Positions 1-8,277 are shown, counted from the first letter of the stretch. The stretch is DNA of 64,000 nt from UBA877 sp035506155 (GCA_035506155.1 DATJPX010000021.1:62001-126000), one strand, 5' to 3'. The notes: generated by a model from the letters alone, not told the origin. Numbers and translations: made by a program.

Positions 1-114
1 GCAATCCGCCCAGGGACAGCCCTAATCGGATCGTCGGCGAAAGGTTCGCAAGAATCGGGTGGAAGGAAGGCGAGCGGAAAGATAGAATGGGGGTATAACC
101 AAAGGAACAAAACC

Positions 115-969
115 ATGACAACTCTCGATTTCACCCAACTGAGCGAAGATTACCAGCGCATCGAACAGGCCATTCGCTTCCTCGAAGCAAACAGCCAGCG
201 GCAGCCCGAGCTCAACGAAGTGGCTTCCCAGATCGGATTGAGCGAATATCACTTCCAGCGCCTGTTCACCCGCTGGGCCGGGATCAGCCCGAAGCGCTTC
301 CTGCAATTCCTGACCAAGGAAAACGCCAAGCAAATACTGGCCCGTTCGGCCAATCTGCTGGATGCGACCTACGCCGCCGGGCTCTCCAGCCCCGGCCGGC
401 TGCACGACCTGTTCATCCAGACCGAGGCCGTCACCCCGGGCGAATACAAGTCCCGCGGCCGGGGCGTCCGGATCAGCTACGGCTTCCACCCCACCCCGTT
501 CGGCGAGTGCCTGCTGGCCCTGACCGGGCGCGGCATCTGTTTCCTGGCCTTCGTCGAGGGTGACAGGAAAGACACCCTGGCGATCCTTAAAAAAGAATGG
601 GCCAACGCCGACCTGGCAGAGGATCCCGCCCGGACTGCCGCCGTCGTCGGGCAGATCTTCTCGTCACCCAACCCCGCCCCGTTGACTTTACACCTGCGCG
701 GCACCAATTTCCAGATCAAGGTCTGGGAAGCCCTCCTGCGCCTGCCGCCCGGAGGCCTGACCAGCTACGAAGCCCTGGCGGAACAGATCGGCTCAGACCG
801 GGCGGCCCGGGCCGTTGGGAGCGCGGTCGCCCACAACCCGGTCGCCTTCCTGATCCCCTGCCACCGGGTCCTCCAAAAATCCGGGGACTTCGGGAACTAC
901 CGCTACGGCCCCGCCCGCAAGCAAGCCATCCTGGGCTGGGAAATGGCCCGAGCCAACCCGTCCGTCTGA
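115..969 (+). CDS. Ada/Ogt-type O6-alkylguanine-DNA alkyltransferase with AraC-type HTH
   Basis: Suicide DNA-repair protein that moves alkyl groups from O6-alkylguanine to its own cysteine. Residues 1-105 form an AraC-type DNA-binding domain (two HTH motifs, 'VASQIGLSEYHFQRLF'). Residues ~115-280 form the methyltransferase domain with the active-site motif IPCHR (Cys249). The N-terminal zinc domain of E. coli Ada, which repairs phosphotriesters and activates transcription, is absent. This is therefore the shorter HTH-MGMT architecture of 284 residues, and it may not induce the ada regulon in the E. coli way. An AAAGGAA ribosome site precedes the ATG. The family call is firm; a regulatory role is inferred only from the HTH. 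Confidence 0.93.
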   Translation: MTTLDFTQLSEDYQRIEQAIRFLEANSQRQPELNEVASQIGLSEYHFQRLFTRWAGISPKRFLQFLTKENAKQILARSANLLDATYAAGLSSPGRLHDLFIQTEAVTPGEYKSRGRGVRISYGFHPTPFGECLLALTGRGICFLAFVEGDRKDTLAILKKEWANADLAEDPARTAAVVGQIFSSPNPAPLTLHLRGTNFQIKVWEALLRLPPGGLTSYEALAEQIGSDRAARAVGSAVAHNPVAFLIPCHRVLQKSGDFGNYRYGPARKQAILGWEMARANPSV

Positions 970-1018
970 CAACTTCTAAGACAGCCTTAACCATCTGCCG
1001 GTAAACTTATCTTAATTG

Positions 1019-1031
1019 GATAATGATTATC
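1019..1031. promoter_or_regulatory. Fur/PerR-like 6-1-6 palindrome
   Basis: GATAATGATTATC is a perfect 13-bp inverted repeat (GATAAT-N-ATTATC), the core architecture of Fur-family operators. It ends 16 bases before the start codon of the redoxin lipoprotein that opens the msrPQ operon. PerR or Fur control of a methionine-sulfoxide repair operon would make biological sense. No regulator gene is in the window, so the assignment rests on the motif alone. Confidence 0.45.
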
Positions 1032-1047
1032 GGCTTTTTGATTTCCG

Positions 1048-1593
1048 ATGAAAATGAAAAAGAGCTTCCTGGCAATTGCGCTCCTGCTCTTAACCGGATG
1101 CATGAACAGCCCAACGATCCAGGGTCCTGACCAGCCCGACCTGCGGGACATCGGTCCCGCCCCCGAACTGACCAACCAGATCTGGTTGAACACGCCCTCG
1201 CCCATCCGCCTGGCGGATTTGCGCGGCAAGGTCGTCCTGCTCGAGATGTGGACGTTCGATTGCATCAACTGCCAGCACACCATCCCCACCCTGAACCGTT
1301 GGTACCAAAAATATTCCGGCCAGGGACTGGTCATCATCGGGAACCACTACCCGGAATTTCCCCAGGAGCGAGATCTTCAGAACCTCAAGAACGCAGTCCA
1401 ACAACTTGGCATCCGGTACCCTGTCGCCCAGGATAACGACGGGGCAACCTGGCAAGCTTATGACTCCGAATATTGGCCGACCATCTATCTGATCGACAAA
1501 AAGGGCGATATCCGTTACGTCGCGATCGGTGAAGGCGGCTATGACATTACAGAATCGGCCTTCCAGTCCTTATTGGCAGAATCCTATCCGTAA
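1048..1593 (+). CDS. Thioredoxin-like (TlpA/DipZ-type) redoxin lipoprotein
   Basis: Predicted extracytoplasmic thiol-disulfide protein anchored by lipid. Residues 1-18 are a lipoprotein signal with lipobox LTGC (Cys18). A thioredoxin-like fold follows, with the redox motif CINC (Cys72/Cys75) in the context 'WTFDCINCQHTIP', typical of redoxins such as the C-terminal part of DipZ. Later parts of the fold include the conserved 'WPTIYLIDKKGDI' strand. The gene sits 16 bases upstream of msrP and is probably co-transcribed with msrPQ. It may therefore supply reducing power or repair thiols at the outer face of the membrane. Family is secure; partnership with MsrP is inferred from position only. Confidence 0.85.
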   Translation: MKMKKSFLAIALLLLTGCMNSPTIQGPDQPDLRDIGPAPELTNQIWLNTPSPIRLADLRGKVVLLEMWTFDCINCQHTIPTLNRWYQKYSGQGLVIIGNHYPEFPQERDLQNLKNAVQQLGIRYPVAQDNDGATWQAYDSEYWPTIYLIDKKGDIRYVAIGEGGYDITESAFQSLLAESYP

Positions 1594-1609
1594 AGGAGAG
1601 TAGATCACC

Positions 1610-2620
1610 ATGGAACACAATCTCAAACATATCGAAGTCCCCTCTTCAGAGATCACCCCTGAGAGCCTTTACCTCTCCCGCCGCGATTTTTTGAAAGCCG
1701 CCGGGATCGTCAGCGCCTCTGCCTTCCTGGCCGCCTGCGGAGTGGCTTCCCCGAGCGTGGCCGCCACCCCGGGCGGGCCGACCACCGTCCCGGGCTGGAG
1801 CCCCGTCCTGCCAACGCCCAGCGCCAAGGTCCCGGACGATGCGGCCAACGGGACGACCGACGAGCTGGGCAACCCGCTGAATACGCTCACCGATATCACC
1901 AATTACAACAACTATTACGAATTCTCCGAGGACAAACAGGAGCCGGCCCTGCTGTCCAAGAATTTCAAGACCACGCCCTGGTCGGTGACGGTCGGCGGAC
2001 TGGTCAGCCACCCGAAAACATACACCCTCGACGACCTGCTCAAATTCCAGCAGAAGGAGCGCATCTACCGGCTGCGCTGCGTGGAAGCCTGGAGTATGGT
2101 CATCCCCTGGACCGGTTTCGAGCTGAATCTCCTGCTCAACGATGTCCAGCCGCTGAGCAGCGCCAAGTACGTGGCCTTCACCACGATCATGGACCCAAGC
2201 CAGATGCCTGGCGAGGCCGGCCTGCTCTACCCCTGGCCCTATACGGAAGGCCTGCGCCTGGACGAGGCCATGCACCGCCTGACCATCCTGGCGACCGGCC
2301 TATACGGGCATCCCCTGCCAAACGTGGACGGCGCCCCGATCCGCCTGGTGGTGCCCTGGAAATACGGCTTCAAATCGATCAAGGCGATCGTCAAGATCGA
2401 CCTGACCGACACCCAGCCGACCACCTTCTGGAATACCATCTCCCCCGATGAATACGGCTTCTACTCGAACGTCAACCCGAACGTCGACCATCCGCGCTGG
2501 TCGCAGGCCACCGAGCGCCGCATCGGCGAAGTCAGCCGGCGGGCGACGTTAATGTTCAACGGCTATTACGACGAGGTGGCATCCTTGTACACCGGGATGG
2601 ACCTCAGGGCGAATTATTAG
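1610..2620 (+). CDS. msrP: Protein-methionine-sulfoxide reductase catalytic subunit MsrP (YedY)
   Basis: Molybdenum-cofactor enzyme that repairs methionine sulfoxide in envelope proteins. A Tat signal (SRRDFLKAAG, residues 23-32) leads into the export region. The segment 'FLAACG' resembles a lipobox (Cys43), so the protein may be a Tat-exported lipoprotein instead of a free periplasmic one. The sulfite-oxidase-like fold spans ~100-330. The presumed Mo-ligand cysteine is in 'LRCVEAWS' (Cys157), and 'VPWKYGFKSIK' is typical of the family. Length (336) is normal. AAGGAG precedes the ATG by about 12 bases. Directly followed by msrQ. Confidence 0.94.
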   Translation: MEHNLKHIEVPSSEITPESLYLSRRDFLKAAGIVSASAFLAACGVASPSVAATPGGPTTVPGWSPVLPTPSAKVPDDAANGTTDELGNPLNTLTDITNYNNYYEFSEDKQEPALLSKNFKTTPWSVTVGGLVSHPKTYTLDDLLKFQQKERIYRLRCVEAWSMVIPWTGFELNLLLNDVQPLSSAKYVAFTTIMDPSQMPGEAGLLYPWPYTEGLRLDEAMHRLTILATGLYGHPLPNVDGAPIRLVVPWKYGFKSIKAIVKIDLTDTQPTTFWNTISPDEYGFYSNVNPNVDHPRWSQATERRIGEVSRRATLMFNGYYDEVASLYTGMDLRANY

Positions 2621-2621
2621 C

Positions 2622-3332
2622 GTGAAGAAAAAGGCCGCTTTTCCCTGGCTGAGGATCGCAGTCCATGTGCTCGGCTGGCTGCCTCTGGCCGTTCTGGTCT
2701 ACGACTACTTCGCCAACCGGTTGACCATCAACCCGATCCAGGAGATCGAGCAGCGCCTGGGCCGGATCGCCATCTACTGGCTTGTGGCCGCCCTGGCAGT
2801 CACGCCGCTCTACACCCTGACCGGCTGGCGGGACCTGCCCAACCGGCGGCGCGCCACCGGGCTGTACGCCTTCCTGTACACCTGCCTGCACGTGCTGGTC
2901 TTCATGGGCCTGGACTACGGATTTTACTTCTCGCAGATCTTCAGCCTGATCCTGGGAAAAGTCTACCTTTGGGTGGGAGCCGCGGCCGTGCTCCTGCTCA
3001 TCCCCCTGGCCGTCACCTCGTTCGATTACTTCATCCGCAAGATGGGCAAGAACTGGAAGCGGCTGCACTGGCTGGTCTACCCGGCCGCCGTGACCGCCGT
3101 CCTGCATTACGCCCTCGCCCAGAAGGGCGACCTGTTCACCCTGCGCGGCCACGTCCTCAAACCGTTCCTGTGGCTGCTGCTGACGCTCTTCCTGCTCTTC
3201 CTGCGCATCCCGCCGGTCCGGCGCTGGGTCAGCGGGCGGCGGCGCCGGTTGACAGCCTGGCTGCGCCGCCGGCCGGCGAACGCCCAGCCGGTCGATATCG
3301 AGAAAAAACCGGCCAACGAAGAATCCCTGTAA
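2622..3332 (+). CDS. msrQ: Heme-binding membrane subunit MsrQ (YedZ)
   Basis: Six-helix ferric-reductase-like membrane protein that passes electrons from the quinone pool or a flavin reductase to MsrP. Helices are visible from residue ~10 to 200, with heme-ligand-type histidines in helices ('TCLHVLVF', 'RLHWLVYP', 'AVLHYAL'). Starts with GTG one base after the msrP stop, indicating translational coupling. The C-terminus is an Arg-rich tail, probably cytoplasmic. Length 236 is slightly above the usual ~200-210. Confidence 0.93.
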   Translation: MKKKAAFPWLRIAVHVLGWLPLAVLVYDYFANRLTINPIQEIEQRLGRIAIYWLVAALAVTPLYTLTGWRDLPNRRRATGLYAFLYTCLHVLVFMGLDYGFYFSQIFSLILGKVYLWVGAAAVLLLIPLAVTSFDYFIRKMGKNWKRLHWLVYPAAVTAVLHYALAQKGDLFTLRGHVLKPFLWLLLTLFLLFLRIPPVRRWVSGRRRRLTAWLRRRPANAQPVDIEKKPANEESL

Positions 3333-3336
3333 ACGG

Positions 3337-3369
3337 GCAGGGGCGGGATGAAGTCCCGCCCCTGCTTTT
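3337..3369 (+). terminator. Rho-independent terminator after msrPQ
   Basis: A perfect 12-bp GC-rich stem (3337-3348 with 3354-3365, 5-base loop) followed by TTTT, ending one base before the stop codon of the convergent gene. It terminates the redoxin-msrP-msrQ transcript. Confidence 0.85.
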
Positions 3370-4911
3370 CTATCCAAGAATGTCGGTCACCACGTCCCGG
3401 ACCCAGTAGGGATTCTGGCCCTGGTGGGACAGCCTGCGAATGCCGTCCAGGTGATTCCCCAGGGTGACGATCGCCGGCTCTTCCTTCGCGTCTCCGCCTC
3501 TTTCCCCGATTTGGCCCAATCCCACGCAGGCGAGCAGGCCGTTGCAGAGGCAGCGTTTGTCCTGTGTGTTCAGCGGCAGACCGCGCTTGCTCACGAAGCC
3601 TTCCACCGGAGCCGCCGGGCAGCGCTGGAACAATCGCCGTGAGCCGTCCTCGGCGGGCTTGGTGAGACCGCGCTGCTGCAGCAGCCCGAGATCGCAGACC
3701 CTGGGCCGGGCTGCGTAGACCGTTTCGTCCGCCAGGGTACCGTCCAGCTGGACGACCTTGAAAGGGAAACCCGTCGGCGAGAAAAGGGTCGTCAGGACGA
3801 TTTCGGATTCGGCGGTCTCCTTTTTCAGCTCGGCGAGGATCGCGCTCCGATAGGTCGCCTTCATGCCCGATTCCTCGGCCAGGGCAAAGGATGAACCGAC
3901 CTGGACGCCAACCGCCCCGGCTGCCAGGGCCGCCTCGAGCTTCGCGCGGCTTCCATATCCGCCGGCCAGCCAGAACGGCAGACCGACCTTGCGGATCGCA
4001 TCCAGGTTGGGCTCGTCCAGTTCGCTGTAGATCGGTTGTTTTTTGTCGTCCGTCTTGAGCGGCCCTTGCGGACCGGCATTGTGCCCGCCAGCGGTGTGAT
4101 GCTCGATGACGAAGCCGTCCGGCGCCTCGTCCTGGCTCTGCGCCAGGGCCTGGACCAGGGTCTCAAGCGAGACGATCGCCAGGAAGGCCGGCCGCCGGAT
4201 CGGATTCTGGGCCAGCCTGCCGTCGGCAACCCGCTTCGGGTCGAACGAGATCGTGAAGGACTCGCCAGTCTCCCGGTACAGGACCAGCAGGTCCGTGGAA
4301 ACGGCCGCGTGCCTGGCCAGCCGGGAGCAGATCCCCGGCAACCCTTCGGGATTGCCCGCTCCCACGACGATCCCATCCACGCCGGCGAGCATCGCGCCGT
4401 ACATCGTGTAGACCAGGGGGATCTCGATCTTTTTCAGGAAATTGATGAAGATGTTCCCGGAGTGGCCTTCCTTTGCCAGCCACACTTCGGCAAACCCGGT
4501 GGCGATCAGAAGCTCGACGACTTCTTCGTCCAGGGTCAGGGACACCGGGGCGGCCGGCTGGACCGGGGGCGGAATGAGATCGCTCCCATCCTGCATCCGG
4601 ACGGTTTGCAGCGGGGCGCTCTTGAACCGGGCCTTCGGCGACTTGCCCCCGGCGATAAAGTAACGATCGCAAATCTTCTTCCCAATCGTGGTGCCGAAAC
4701 GGGCATCGAAGGCAGCCAGGGCCCGCTGGATGTGGCCGCCCGGGTCGCCCAGTTGAAGCAGCCGCGTATAGACCACGTCAAGCCCCGTGCCCGAGACGGT
4801 CCCGGCAGTGATCCCGGGCTTCTCCATCGCGACGGCCCTTGCCAGCCGCCAGTTGGACACATACACTCCCATGCCGCCCTGGATGAGTTTTATTTTTTGC
4901 AGGAATGTCAT
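3370..4911 (-). CDS. Nitronate monooxygenase / 2-nitropropane dioxygenase-like FMN enzyme
   Basis: FMN-dependent TIM-barrel protein of the nitronate monooxygenase superfamily. Recognisable pieces are the N-terminal 'LIQGGMGVYVSNWRLA', the flavin-site region 'VIEHHTAGGHNAGP' (with the family histidine) and the phosphate-binding glycines 'AGGYGSRAKLEAALAAGAVGVQVGSSFAL'. At 513 residues it is longer than classical NMOs (~310-360). A ~100-residue C-terminal extension contains several cysteines ('QDKRCLCNGLLACVGLG'). Long members of this superfamily include PfaD-like enoyl reductases, so the exact substrate is uncertain. Start supported by GAGG about 10 bases upstream. Stands alone, convergent to msrPQ and divergent from the Mut7-C gene. 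Confidence 0.8.
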   Translation of the reverse strand: MTFLQKIKLIQGGMGVYVSNWRLARAVAMEKPGITAGTVSGTGLDVVYTRLLQLGDPGGHIQRALAAFDARFGTTIGKKICDRYFIAGGKSPKARFKSAPLQTVRMQDGSDLIPPPVQPAAPVSLTLDEEVVELLIATGFAEVWLAKEGHSGNIFINFLKKIEIPLVYTMYGAMLAGVDGIVVGAGNPEGLPGICSRLARHAAVSTDLLVLYRETGESFTISFDPKRVADGRLAQNPIRRPAFLAIVSLETLVQALAQSQDEAPDGFVIEHHTAGGHNAGPQGPLKTDDKKQPIYSELDEPNLDAIRKVGLPFWLAGGYGSRAKLEAALAAGAVGVQVGSSFALAEESGMKATYRSAILAELKKETAESEIVLTTLFSPTGFPFKVVQLDGTLADETVYAARPRVCDLGLLQQRGLTKPAEDGSRRLFQRCPAAPVEGFVSKRGLPLNTQDKRCLCNGLLACVGLGQIGERGGDAKEEPAIVTLGNHLDGIRRLSHQGQNPYWVRDVVTDILG

Positions 4912-5075
4912 GCTGTCATACCTCTAATTCATTTCTACCCAGGTCGGCCGATATGTCGTCAAAATCGGGAGGAATGGGCTTGGGATGGGTGGGATGCAAA
5001 TCCTGACGACAGTCGTTCGCATATATAACCCCGATTTCCGAGGGGCGAGACGGGCAACCCGGAGACAGATTTGCT

Positions 5076-5104
5076 TTGACGGCCGACCTTTTCCGCACTA
5101 TGAT
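5076..5104 (+). promoter_or_regulatory. Promoter (TTGACG-17-TATGAT) of the Mut7-C gene
   Basis: -35 TTGACG at 5076-5081 and -10 TATGAT at 5099-5104, spaced 17 bp. The predicted start site falls on the A of the ATG at 5111, so the transcript is probably leaderless; no Shine-Dalgarno is visible. The spacer is nearly the same as in the promoter at 5836-5864. Confidence 0.7.
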
Positions 5105-5110
5105 AATGGC

Positions 5111-5821
5111 ATGAACGAAGCGGATTTCGTCTTCCGGGGCGACCTGAGCCAGTTCCTTCCCTTGAGACTGCGCGGCGAGGTCGTCCGGGTTGCCTTCGAG
5201 GACCACCAGACGGTCAAGCACCTGATCGAATCCCTCGGGATCCCGCACGTGGAAATCGGCGAGATCCTGGCCAACCGGGCGCCGGTCGGACCCGCCTACC
5301 GGCCCGGCAACGAGGACCGGATCGAGGTGCGGCCTCCCGCCCCCGGCTGCTCGATCGAGCCGCGTTTCGTCCTCGACAACCACCTCGGCCGACTGGCGGC
5401 TTCGCTCCGTATGCTCGGCTTCGACTGCCTCTATCAGAACGATTTCGAAGATTCCCAGATGGCCGGCCTCCTGGCCGACGACCCGCGCATCCTGCTCACC
5501 CGCGACCGTCGCCTGCTGATGCGCAACGCCGTCCAGTTCGGCTACTGCGTCCGCTCGCTCGAACCGGACGTGCAGCTGCGTGAAGTGGTCCGCAGGTTCG
5601 ACCTTTCCGGGCGGGTGACCCCGTTCCGGCGCTGCCTGCGCTGCAATTCCCTGCTCCAGCCGGTCGCCAAAGTCGAGGTGCTCGACCGGCTGGAACCGAA
5701 GACCAAACTTTACTACGACGAGTTCCGCATCTGCCGGACCTGCGACCAGGTCTACTGGAAGGGTTCGCATTTCGAACGCATGCAGGAACTGGTGGCGGAA
5801 GTTTCCAGCCAATCCAAATAG
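5111..5821 (+). CDS. Mut7-C RNase domain protein with ubiquitin-like N-terminus
   Basis: Two-domain protein. Residues ~1-75 match the ubiquitin-like Mut7-C-associated domain (beta-grasp; 'VRVAFEDHQTVKHLIESLGIP'). Residues ~80-236 match the Mut7-C RNase domain, a PIN-like fold, with acidic residues in 'LGRLAASLRMLGFD' and 'LLTRDRRLL', and a zinc-ribbon of two Cys pairs (CLRC, CRTC). Proposed function is RNA cleavage or RNA handling, from family knowledge only. The open frame extends upstream to 4985, but I chose 5111 because the promoter -10 ends only 6 bases before it and the ubiquitin-like domain begins immediately after. 236 residues. Confidence 0.82.
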   Translation: MNEADFVFRGDLSQFLPLRLRGEVVRVAFEDHQTVKHLIESLGIPHVEIGEILANRAPVGPAYRPGNEDRIEVRPPAPGCSIEPRFVLDNHLGRLAASLRMLGFDCLYQNDFEDSQMAGLLADDPRILLTRDRRLLMRNAVQFGYCVRSLEPDVQLREVVRRFDLSGRVTPFRRCLRCNSLLQPVAKVEVLDRLEPKTKLYYDEFRICRTCDQVYWKGSHFERMQELVAEVSSQSK

Positions 5822-5835
5822 AAGGCTGCTTTCCT

Positions 5836-5864
5836 TTGACGCCGGGCCTTTTCTGCACTATCAT
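5836..5864 (+). promoter_or_regulatory. Promoter (TTGACG-17-TATCAT) of the M20 peptidase gene
   Basis: -35 TTGACG at 5836-5841, -10 TATCAT at 5859-5864, spacer 17 bp. It shares 13 of 17 spacer bases and 11 of 12 hexamer bases with the promoter at 5076-5104, including the run CCTTTTC and GCACTAT. It starts 15 bases after the upstream stop, so the peptidase gene has its own promoter, with a 5' leader of about 40 bases. Confidence 0.7.
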
Positions 5865-5910
5865 CGAGGCTAGACCAGGCGGCGACCGACGCCGCACCCG
5901 AGGAGACACC

Positions 5911-7233
5911 ATGCCGAAAAGAACCAGCCCCATCTACGAACGCCCCGCCGAGCTTCTCCAGAATCTGATCCGCTTCGACACGACCAACCCACCCGGAAAC
6001 GAAAAGGCCTGCATCCAGTACATTCACGGGCTGCTCAAGGAAGCCGGGATCAAATCGACCATCGTGGCCCGCACGCCCGGGCGGCCGAACGTCATCGCCC
6101 GGCTGAAGGGCGAGGGGAAGGCGCCACCGCTCCTGCTCTACGGCCACGTAGACGTGGTTTCCACTGCCGGCCAGAAATGGACCTATCCGCCCTTCGAGGG
6201 CCGCCTCGTGGACGGATTCATCTGGGGCCGCGGCGCGCTGGACATGAAGGGCGCCGTCGCCATGATGCTGGCGGCTTTCCTGAAGGCCAAAGCCGAGAAA
6301 GCCAACCTGCCTGGTGATGTGATCTTCGCCGCCGTCGCCGACGAAGAAGCCGGGGACGATTTCGGCGTATCCTACCTGGTGGACAAGCACCCTGACCTGT
6401 TCAAAGGCGTGCGCTATGCCTTCGGCGAGTTCGGTGGATTCAACCTGTCGATCAGCGGGAAGCGCTTCTACCCGATCATGGTAGCCGAGAAACAGACTTG
6501 CTGGATGAAAGCCACCTTTACCGGTCCGGCCGGGCACGGCTCGATGCCGATCCACGGCGGGGCGATGGCGAAGCTGTCGCGGGCCCTGCACCTGCTCGAC
6601 ACCCATCAACTGCCCGTCCACGTGACCCCGGCCGTGCGCATGATGGTCGAGAGCCTGGCCAGGAACCTCGGCGGCGCCTCCGGGCTGGCGGTCCGCCAGA
6701 TGCTCAATCCGGCCCTGACCAACACGATCCTGAAAGCCCTGGGCGAGCAGGCGGACCTGTTCTCGCCGCTGCTCCACAACACCGTCAGCCCGACCATGCT
6801 CAAAGGCAGCGAACAGACCAACGTCATCCCCGGGGAGGTCGCCCTCGGCCTGGATGGACGGCTGGTCCCGGGCGCCAAGCCCGAAGACATGCTCCGGGAG
6901 CTCCATGCCCTGCTCGGCGAGGACGTCACATTCGAGGTCTTCAAGGCCGAGCCAGGTCCGGCCGCCCCGGACATGGGCTTGTTCGACCTGCTCGGGAAGA
7001 CCCTGCAGGAACTCGACCCGACCGGCATCCCGCTGCCCTACGTCCTGACGGGGGTTACGGACGCCCGCTTCCTGTCGAAGCTGGGCATCCAGACCTACGG
7101 CTTCACCCCCCTGCAGCTCCCGGAGGGATTCAACTTCTCCTCCACGGTCCATGCCGCCGATGAGCGCGTCCCCGCCGCCGCCCTGGACTTCGGCCTCAAG
7201 GCCATTTTCACCGCCCTGCAGAAATTCCACTAG
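5911..7233 (+). CDS. M20-family metallopeptidase (ArgE/DapE/CPG2-like)
   Basis: Zinc-dependent amidohydrolase or dipeptidase of peptidase family M20. Motifs: 'YGHVDVVS' (His and catalytic Asp), 'GRGALDMKGAVA' (bridging Asp), 'AVADEEAGDDFG' (catalytic Glu and Zn-ligand Glu), and the lid-domain 'TGPAGHGSMP' with its conserved His. The C-terminal metal-ligand histidine is probably 'STVHAADE'. 440 residues, normal for the family. Start chosen at the ATG preceded by GAGGAG at 7-9 bases; an upstream extension to 5836 would overlap the promoter. Substrate cannot be told from sequence. Confidence 0.9.
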   Translation: MPKRTSPIYERPAELLQNLIRFDTTNPPGNEKACIQYIHGLLKEAGIKSTIVARTPGRPNVIARLKGEGKAPPLLLYGHVDVVSTAGQKWTYPPFEGRLVDGFIWGRGALDMKGAVAMMLAAFLKAKAEKANLPGDVIFAAVADEEAGDDFGVSYLVDKHPDLFKGVRYAFGEFGGFNLSISGKRFYPIMVAEKQTCWMKATFTGPAGHGSMPIHGGAMAKLSRALHLLDTHQLPVHVTPAVRMMVESLARNLGGASGLAVRQMLNPALTNTILKALGEQADLFSPLLHNTVSPTMLKGSEQTNVIPGEVALGLDGRLVPGAKPEDMLRELHALLGEDVTFEVFKAEPGPAAPDMGLFDLLGKTLQELDPTGIPLPYVLTGVTDARFLSKLGIQTYGFTPLQLPEGFNFSSTVHAADERVPAAALDFGLKAIFTALQKFH

Positions 7234-7287
7234 GATTTGCCGGTCACCCGGGGTTTTTAAAAATCCCGGATGACCAAGGGGACTCCG

Positions 7288-7902
7288 ATGTTCCTATACT
7301 TCCTCCAGGGCCTTACTTTCGGTTTTGCCGCGGCCGTGCAGCCCGGCCCATTCCAAACCTATCTGATCAGCCAGACGATCAGCCGCGGCTGGCGGCGGAC
7401 GCTGCCGGCCGTCCTGGCGCCCCTGCTCAGCGACGGGCCGATCCTCGCCCTGGTCCTGCTGGTCCTGAGTCGCGTCCCGGAGAACGTTGTGCAAATCCTG
7501 CGCTTGGCCGGGGGCGCATTCGTCATCTACCTGGCGGTCGGGGCCTTCAAGACCTGGCGGAGCTTCTCGGGCCAGCCTGCCGCAGCCCGGTCCGGCCCGA
7601 ACTCCCTTTTCCAGGCCGCCTTCGTCAACCTGCTCAGCCCCAATCCGTACCTCTTCTGGAGCCTGGTCGGCGGGCCGATCCTGCTGGCCGGCTGGCGGAT
7701 CAACCCTTTCAACAGCGTCGTCATGCTGCTGGGTTTCTACCTGGTCATGATCGGCAGCACGGCAGTCGGCGTCGTCCTGCTCGGCACGACCGGCCGCCTG
7801 GGCCCGAAAGTCAACCGGCTACTCCTGGGAATCTCCGCGCTGGCGCTTTTTTGCCTGGGAATTTACCAAATCTGGCTGGGACTATTGGGGTTATTGAAGT
7901 AG
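7288..7902 (+). CDS. LysE/RhtB-family amino-acid exporter
   Basis: Small polytopic membrane protein (204 residues, about six helices) of the LysE superfamily, which exports amino acids or related metabolites. The family signature is at the N-terminus, 'GLTFGFAAAVQPGPFQ', followed by 'NLLSPNPYLFW'. The start at 7288 is preferred over the in-frame ATG at 7270 because AAGGGG lies at the right distance. It follows the peptidase gene by about 50 bases and could be co-transcribed, which would fit export of amino acids released by the peptidase, but this is inference. Confidence 0.87.
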   Translation: MFLYFLQGLTFGFAAAVQPGPFQTYLISQTISRGWRRTLPAVLAPLLSDGPILALVLLVLSRVPENVVQILRLAGGAFVIYLAVGAFKTWRSFSGQPAAARSGPNSLFQAAFVNLLSPNPYLFWSLVGGPILLAGWRINPFNSVVMLLGFYLVMIGSTAVGVVLLGTTGRLGPKVNRLLLGISALALFCLGIYQIWLGLLGLLK

Positions 7903-7971
7903 AAAGGCGAGCGCGGTAAACTTCTCGCCAGCAAGTTCCTAATCCTATTCATTCCCAAAGGAGTATCGAGC

Positions 7972-8226
7972 ATGACAAATCTTATTATCTTCCTTCTCGT
8001 CGGCCTGGTGGCCGGATGGCTGGCCGGGATCATCATGAAGAGCCGCTACGGTCTGATCGGCGACCTGATCATCGGCGTGATCGGTTCTTTCCTGGGAGGC
8101 TGGCTGCTCGGCCTGCTCCATCTCAACATCGGCAGCGGGATCGTCGGCGCCCTGATCACCGCCCTGATCGGCGCGATCGTCCTGTTGTTCCTCTTCAAGC
8201 TCATCTTCAAGGGCGGCCGGAAATAA
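7972..8226 (+). CDS. GlsB/YeaQ/YmgE-family stress membrane protein
   Basis: 84-residue, three-helix membrane protein of the transglycosylase-associated (GlsB/YeaQ/YmgE) family. Glycine-rich helices 'LVGLVAGWLAGIIMKSRYG', 'DLIIGVIGSFLGGWLLG' and 'IVGALITALIGAIVLL' match the family pattern. Biochemical role is unknown; members are often induced by stress. AAAGGAG lies 9 bases before the ATG, and a strong terminator follows. Confidence 0.9.
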   Translation: MTNLIIFLLVGLVAGWLAGIIMKSRYGLIGDLIIGVIGSFLGGWLLGLLHLNIGSGIVGALITALIGAIVLLFLFKLIFKGGRK

Positions 8227-8247
8227 ATATCACGTGCATTATCGAGG

Positions 8248-8277
8248 AAGAGCCTGTCTGTGAAGACAGGCTCTTTT
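8248..8277 (+). terminator. Rho-independent terminator
   Basis: Perfect 12-bp stem AAGAGCCTGTCT / AGACAGGCTCTT (8248-8259 with 8264-8275), 4-base loop, then T-rich. Ends the GlsB-type gene. The core GCCTGTCT...AGACAGGC recurs in the terminator at 10796. Confidence 0.9.

Noticed and set aside
1..114. Possible RNA gene or end of an upstream gene at the window start
   Set aside because: No cloverleaf, no conserved RNA motif and no coding frame with recognisable content; only a ribosome site for the Ada-type gene is clear.
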